Of a stretch of DNA of 64,000 nt, positions 60,780-64,000 are shown one piece after another. The DNA is from Rhizobium chutanense (GTDB taxonomy: Bacteria > Pseudomonadota > Alphaproteobacteria > Rhizobiales > Rhizobiaceae). Each line of letters starts with the position of its first letter. Position 1 is the stretch's first letter. The notes beneath the pieces were generated by a model. It was not told the DNA's origin and made no database searches. It saw nothing but the letters and a program-made list of their open reading frames with translations. A program made the translations under genes and the position numbers. The stretch spans positions 109,977 to 173,976 of the forward strand of contig NZ_NWSV01000011.1 in NCBI RefSeq assembly GCF_002531935.1. The letters are read 5' to 3'.

Positions 60780-62105
60780 ATGCCCGCACCGCTCGATCGC
60801 GTCGACACCACGCCGGAGCTGCCGACTGCCGCCGATGCGGTGGTGATCGGCGGCGGCATCGTCGGTGTTTTCGCGGCCTATTATCTCACCCGGCGCGGAT
60901 TGAAGGTCGCACTCCTCGAGAAAGGTTTGATCGGCGCCGAACAATCGAGCCGCAACTGGGGCTGGTGCCGCCAGCAGAACCGCGACGCCCGTGAACTGCC
61001 GATGTCGACGAAGAGCCTCGATCTGTGGGAGCGTTTCGCCGCAGAGACCGGGGAGGATACGGGCTTCCGTCGCTGCGGCCTTTTCTATCTCAGCAATAGC
61101 GACGAGGAACTGTCCGGCTGGGCTCGCTGGCGCGATTTCGCCCGATCGGTCGGCGTCACAACGCATATGCTGAGCGGTGCAGAGGCAACCGAACGCGGGC
61201 GCGCCACCGGCGCCTCGTGGAAAGGCGGGGTGTTTTCGCCGACCGACGGTACCGCCGATCCGGCACGGGCCGCACCCGCCGTCGCGCGCGCGATCCTGAA
61301 GCTCGGCGGCACGGTGCATCAGTCCTGTGCGGCCCGCGGCGTCGACATCGAAGGCGGCAGGCTCTCGGGCGTCGTCAGCGAGCACGGCACGATCCGGACA
61401 AAAATCGCGATCCTGGCCGGCGGCGCCTGGGCCTCCTCCTTCTGCCGCCAGCTCGGCATTCGATTTCCGCAGGCCTCGATCCGCTCGTCGATCCTTGCCG
61501 TTTCACCGGGCGCCAACGGCCTGCCGGACGCGCTGCACACATCTGCAGTCTCCGCTACCCGCCGCAGCGATGGTGGCTACACGCTGGCGATCAGCGGCCG
61601 CGGCCGGGTCGATCCCACCCCGCAGCAGTTCCGCTTCGCCCCGCAGTTCCTGCCGATGTTCGCCCGGCGCTGGCGCAGTCTCGCACCCGGCGGGTTGGAG
61701 GGGTTTCGTTCCGGTCACGAGTCGCTGGCGCGCTGGCGGCTCGACAGCCCGACGCCGATGGAGCGCATGCGCATCCTCGACCCCGCGGTCGACGAGGCTA
61801 CCATTGCGCTGACGCATGCGCGGGCGCTCGAGCTTCTGCCGGCCCTGAAAAAAACCGGCATCAGTGCGGCCTGGGCGGGCTATATCGACAGCACGCCGGA
61901 CGGTGTGCCGGGGATCGGTGAGATCGCCACCCTTCCGGGTTTCATCCTGGCTGCCGGCTTCAGCGGCCACGGCTTCGGCATCGGGCCGGGCGCCGGCCAT
62001 CTGATTGCCGATATCGTCACAGGCGATGAGCCGATCGTCGATCCCAAACCCTATCATCCCGACCGCTTCAGGACGTCCGCCTGGGGCAAAGTGGCCGATT
62101 TTTAA
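60780..62105 (+). CDS. FAD-dependent amino-acid/amine oxidoreductase (DadA family)
   Basis: 441-aa flavoprotein. Rossmann start ADAVVIGGGIVGVFAAYYLTRRG and the motif SSRNWGWCRQQNRD characterise the gamma-glutamylputrescine oxidase/D-amino-acid dehydrogenase group. It likely oxidises the cargo of the importer upstream, or a product of it, to an imine and then a keto acid. No signal peptide. It stands 255 bases after the ATPase gene, so an own promoter is possible. Confidence 0.85.
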   Translation: MPAPLDRVDTTPELPTAADAVVIGGGIVGVFAAYYLTRRGLKVALLEKGLIGAEQSSRNWGWCRQQNRDARELPMSTKSLDLWERFAAETGEDTGFRRCGLFYLSNSDEELSGWARWRDFARSVGVTTHMLSGAEATERGRATGASWKGGVFSPTDGTADPARAAPAVARAILKLGGTVHQSCAARGVDIEGGRLSGVVSEHGTIRTKIAILAGGAWASSFCRQLGIRFPQASIRSSILAVSPGANGLPDALHTSAVSATRRSDGGYTLAISGRGRVDPTPQQFRFAPQFLPMFARRWRSLAPGGLEGFRSGHESLARWRLDSPTPMERMRILDPAVDEATIALTHARALELLPALKKTGISAAWAGYIDSTPDGVPGIGEIATLPGFILAAGFSGHGFGIGPGAGHLIADIVTGDEPIVDPKPYHPDRFRTSAWGKVADF

Positions 62106-62195
62106 ATGCGGCCGCCCGGCCGAAGCAAATCGCCATCGGCCGCACACGGATCCCGGCTCCGCCCGCTGACGCTGGTCTCGCGAAGAGAGGGAACG

Positions 62196-62226
62196 GCCTC
62201 CCCGGCATGATTTCCACCGGGGAGGC
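62196..62226. terminator. Stem-loop between convergent FAD enzyme and RTX genes
   Basis: GCCTCCCCGG (62196-62205) pairs with CCGGGGAGGC (62217-62226) over an 11-base loop, ten bases from the RTX stop codon. It may end transcripts in both directions. Confidence 0.6.
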
Positions 62227-62236
62227 TCGATCAGCT

Positions 62237-64000
62237 TCACGCGAACAGAAAGTCGAACGAGTCCAGGCTTGATACGGCCACGTTCTTCAACGTTATGGTG
62301 TTGTCGCTATCGGCTGTAACGATCGTATCGCTGCCAGACTGACTGGATGCAGCAAGGAGCGACGCCCAATCCGCGAAAATGCTGTGATCGATCCTGATCG
62401 TGTCGTGCGCCGAGCCGGTTGCCATGAAGTCTATGATCGTATCATGGCCCCAGTTCGGCGAATAAACGAAGAAGTCAGCTGCATCCCCGCCAATGAGGAT
62501 ATCGTTACCTGCGCCACCGGTCAGCGTATTGGTCCCCTGCCCGCCGATGATGAGGTTATCAAGCGAATTTCCTGTTCCGCTGAAGTCAGACGTTCCGGCA
62601 TAGGTGAGGTTCTCGACATTGGCGCCAAGCGTATAGCTCGCCAGTGTCGTTCGAACCGTGTCGCTGCCCGCAGCGGCATTCTCGACGACGCTGTCGCCGG
62701 CATCGTCCACGAGGTAGGTATCGCTGCCCGCCCCGCCGATCAAGCTATCGGCGCCGGCGCCACCGTCCAGTATGTCGTTGCCGGCGCCGCCGGTGATCAC
62801 GTTGGCAAGCGCATTGCCGGTAGCCGTGAAGTTGGCGGAGCCCGTGTAGGTCAGGTTCTCGACATTGTCGCCGAGCGTATAGCTAGCAAGCGCCGTGCGG
62901 ACTTCGTCGGTGCCGGCGCCGACCGCCTCGGTGACGACGTCGCTCGCACTGTCGACCACATAGGTGTCGTTGCCGGCACCGCCGATCAGCGTGTCATTGC
63001 CGGCGCCGCCGTCAAGCGTGTCGTTGCCGGCGCCGCCGGTGATCACGTTGGCCAGTGCATTGCCGGTGCCGGTGAAGCCGGCCGATCCCGTGTAGGTCAG
63101 GTTCTCGACATTGTTGCCGAGCGTATAGCTTGAAAGCGTCGTATTGATCAGATCGCTGCCTGCATTCAGCCCTTCGGTGATCACGTCGGAAAGATCATCG
63201 ACAATATAGGTGTCGTTGCCCGCTCCGCCGATCAGTATGTCTGCTCCTGCCTTTCCGTCCAAGGTATCGGCACCTGCCCCCCCGGTGATCACGTTGTCGA
63301 GATTGTTGCCCGTGCCCGCAAACGCCCCGGTTCCGGCAAAGGTCAGGTTCTCAACATTGGCACCAAGCGTGTAGCTCGCCAGGTTCGTGCGAACCGTGTC
63401 GGTTCCCGCATCGGCGGCTTCGGTGACGCTGTCGCCGGCATCATCGACGATGTAGGTGTCGTTGCCCGTTCCGCCGATCAGTGTGTCGGCGCCTGCCCCG
63501 CCATTCAGCGTGTCATTGCCGGCGCCGCCGATGATCGTGTTGGCAAGCGCATTGCCGGTGCCGGTGAAGCTGGCGGACCCAGTGTAGGTCAGGTTCTCGA
63601 CATTGTTGCCGAGCGTATAGCTCACAAGCGCCGTCTGGACTGTGTCCGTCCCCTCGTTCGCATTCTCGATCACCAAGTCGGTCGCAATATCGACGACATA
63701 GATGTCGTCACCCGTCCCGCCCCACATCGTGTCGGCACCAGCCCCGCCGATCAATGTGTCGTCGCCGCCAGCCCCCGCGAGCTTGTCGGCGGCAACACCG
63801 CCCTTGAGGACATTGTCGAGCCCATTGCCGATGCCGGTAAACGCGGCCGTACCGGCATAGGTCAGGTTCTCGACATTGGCCCCCAGCGTATAGGCGGCCA
63901 GGGCCGTCTGCACCGTGTCGATACCCTCGTCGGCATTCTCGATGACGATGTCACCGGTGGAGATGACATAGGTATCGTCGCCCGCGCCGCCCGTCAGCGT
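62237..64000 (-). CDS. RTX-type calcium-binding repeat protein (C-terminal part)
   Basis: 588 codons of a larger gene, 5' end off the window's right edge. Six units of 82 residues (one of 91, with an added nonapeptide) each run YTLGxNVENLTYxG, GTGNxLxNVITGGAGNDTLDGGAG, then an IVDD/VVDS strand. GGxGNDxL nonapeptides bind calcium in a beta-roll. The end, after a non-repeated DFFVYSPNWGHDTI region, is SFDFLFA, matching a type I secretion signal (acidic then hydrophobic last residues). It is probably a secreted surface protein or toxin-like protein; the function-determining N-terminus is missing. No secretion genes are in the window. Confidence 0.88.
   Translation of the reverse strand, partial: TLTGGAGDDTYVISTGDIVIENADEGIDTVQTALAAYTLGANVENLTYAGTAAFTGIGNGLDNVLKGGVAADKLAGAGGDDTLIGGAGADTMWGGTGDDIYVVDIATDLVIENANEGTDTVQTALVSYTLGNNVENLTYTGSASFTGTGNALANTIIGGAGNDTLNGGAGADTLIGGTGNDTYIVDDAGDSVTEAADAGTDTVRTNLASYTLGANVENLTFAGTGAFAGTGNNLDNVITGGAGADTLDGKAGADILIGGAGNDTYIVDDLSDVITEGLNAGSDLINTTLSSYTLGNNVENLTYTGSAGFTGTGNALANVITGGAGNDTLDGGAGNDTLIGGAGNDTYVVDSASDVVTEAVGAGTDEVRTALASYTLGDNVENLTYTGSANFTATGNALANVITGGAGNDILDGGAGADSLIGGAGSDTYLVDDAGDSVVENAAAGSDTVRTTLASYTLGANVENLTYAGTSDFSGTGNSLDNLIIGGQGTNTLTGGAGNDILIGGDAADFFVYSPNWGHDTIIDFMATGSAHDTIRIDHSIFADWASLLAASSQSGSDTIVTADSDNTITLKNVAVSSLDSFDFLFA

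Noticed and set aside
62600..64000. CRISPR-like or satellite repeats
   Set aside because: The 246-bp period is in frame and translates into RTX units with calcium-binding nonapeptides, so it is protein-coding repetition.
1..64000. Prophage, transposon or integrative element
   Set aside because: No integrase, transposase, phage structural or conjugation gene was found, and no long terminal repeats were seen.

Overview
The window is high-GC, gene-dense DNA typical of a fast-growing rhizobium (Rhizobium leguminosarum/etli type). The evidence is the density of sugar and peptide ABC importers, LacI/GntR/MarR/LysR regulators, a RIME1-like double-palindrome repeat at 30508-30620, EcfG-type stress promoters and a BigR/Blh sulfide operon. 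Nothing resembles a chromosomal housekeeping core: no rRNA, complete tRNA, IS element, prophage or CRISPR array was seen. A large plasmid, chromid or accessory chromosomal region is likely, but that is inference.

Layout. (1) 1-6640: pectin-oligosaccharide locus. A leftward operon encodes an uncharacterised 840-aa enzyme, a GH105 unsaturated rhamnogalacturonyl hydrolase, a GH28 polygalacturonase and the start of an ABC ATPase. A binding protein is divergent, and two LacI-type palindromes lie between. None of the enzymes has a signal peptide, so they should act on imported oligomers. (2) 6807-10098: five overlapping genes for sulfide/persulfide detoxification (blh, bigR, two half-size YeeE proteins, TauE) behind an AT-rich inverted repeat. 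(3) 10276-12621: DUF3422 protein, and a MarR regulator divergent from a small monooxygenase-like gene over a very strong palindrome. (4) 12645-21541: a ribose-type binding protein coupled to a chemoreceptor, then an alpha-L-fucosidase/ABC operon without an ATPase, controlled by a divergent LacI gene. (5) 21550-25804: a decayed antitoxin, a GntR regulator and a taurine/NMT1-type ABC importer. (6) 25823-29649: a TctD/TctE-like two-component pair and an isochorismatase-GlxA pair. (7) 29644-40725: a second glycan locus (heparinase II/III, GH88, DUF2264, DUF624, carbohydrate-binding-like protein, complete ABC importer), suited to intracellular breakdown of uronate-containing oligosaccharides. (8) 41061-46309: small stress-type genes, two with EcfG-like promoters, an HPP-CBS protein, a LysR regulator and a small membrane protein behind an excellent sigma-54 promoter. 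(9) 46599-53993: tartrate-dehydrogenase-like gene and a complete L-threonate pathway (MFS, LtnD, OtnI, OtnK, OtnC) with a LacI regulator and three TTGGCAGCGCTGCCAA-type operators. (10) 54591-62105: haloacid dehalogenase, a dipeptide-type ABC importer with fused ATPases and a FAD oxidoreductase. (11) 62237-64000: C-terminal part of an RTX-type repeat protein.

Theme: import and intracellular degradation of plant-derived sugars and sugar acids, each locus with its own local regulator or operators. ABC binding-protein genes with room downstream are followed by a stem-loop, suggesting transcript processing that favours the binding protein.
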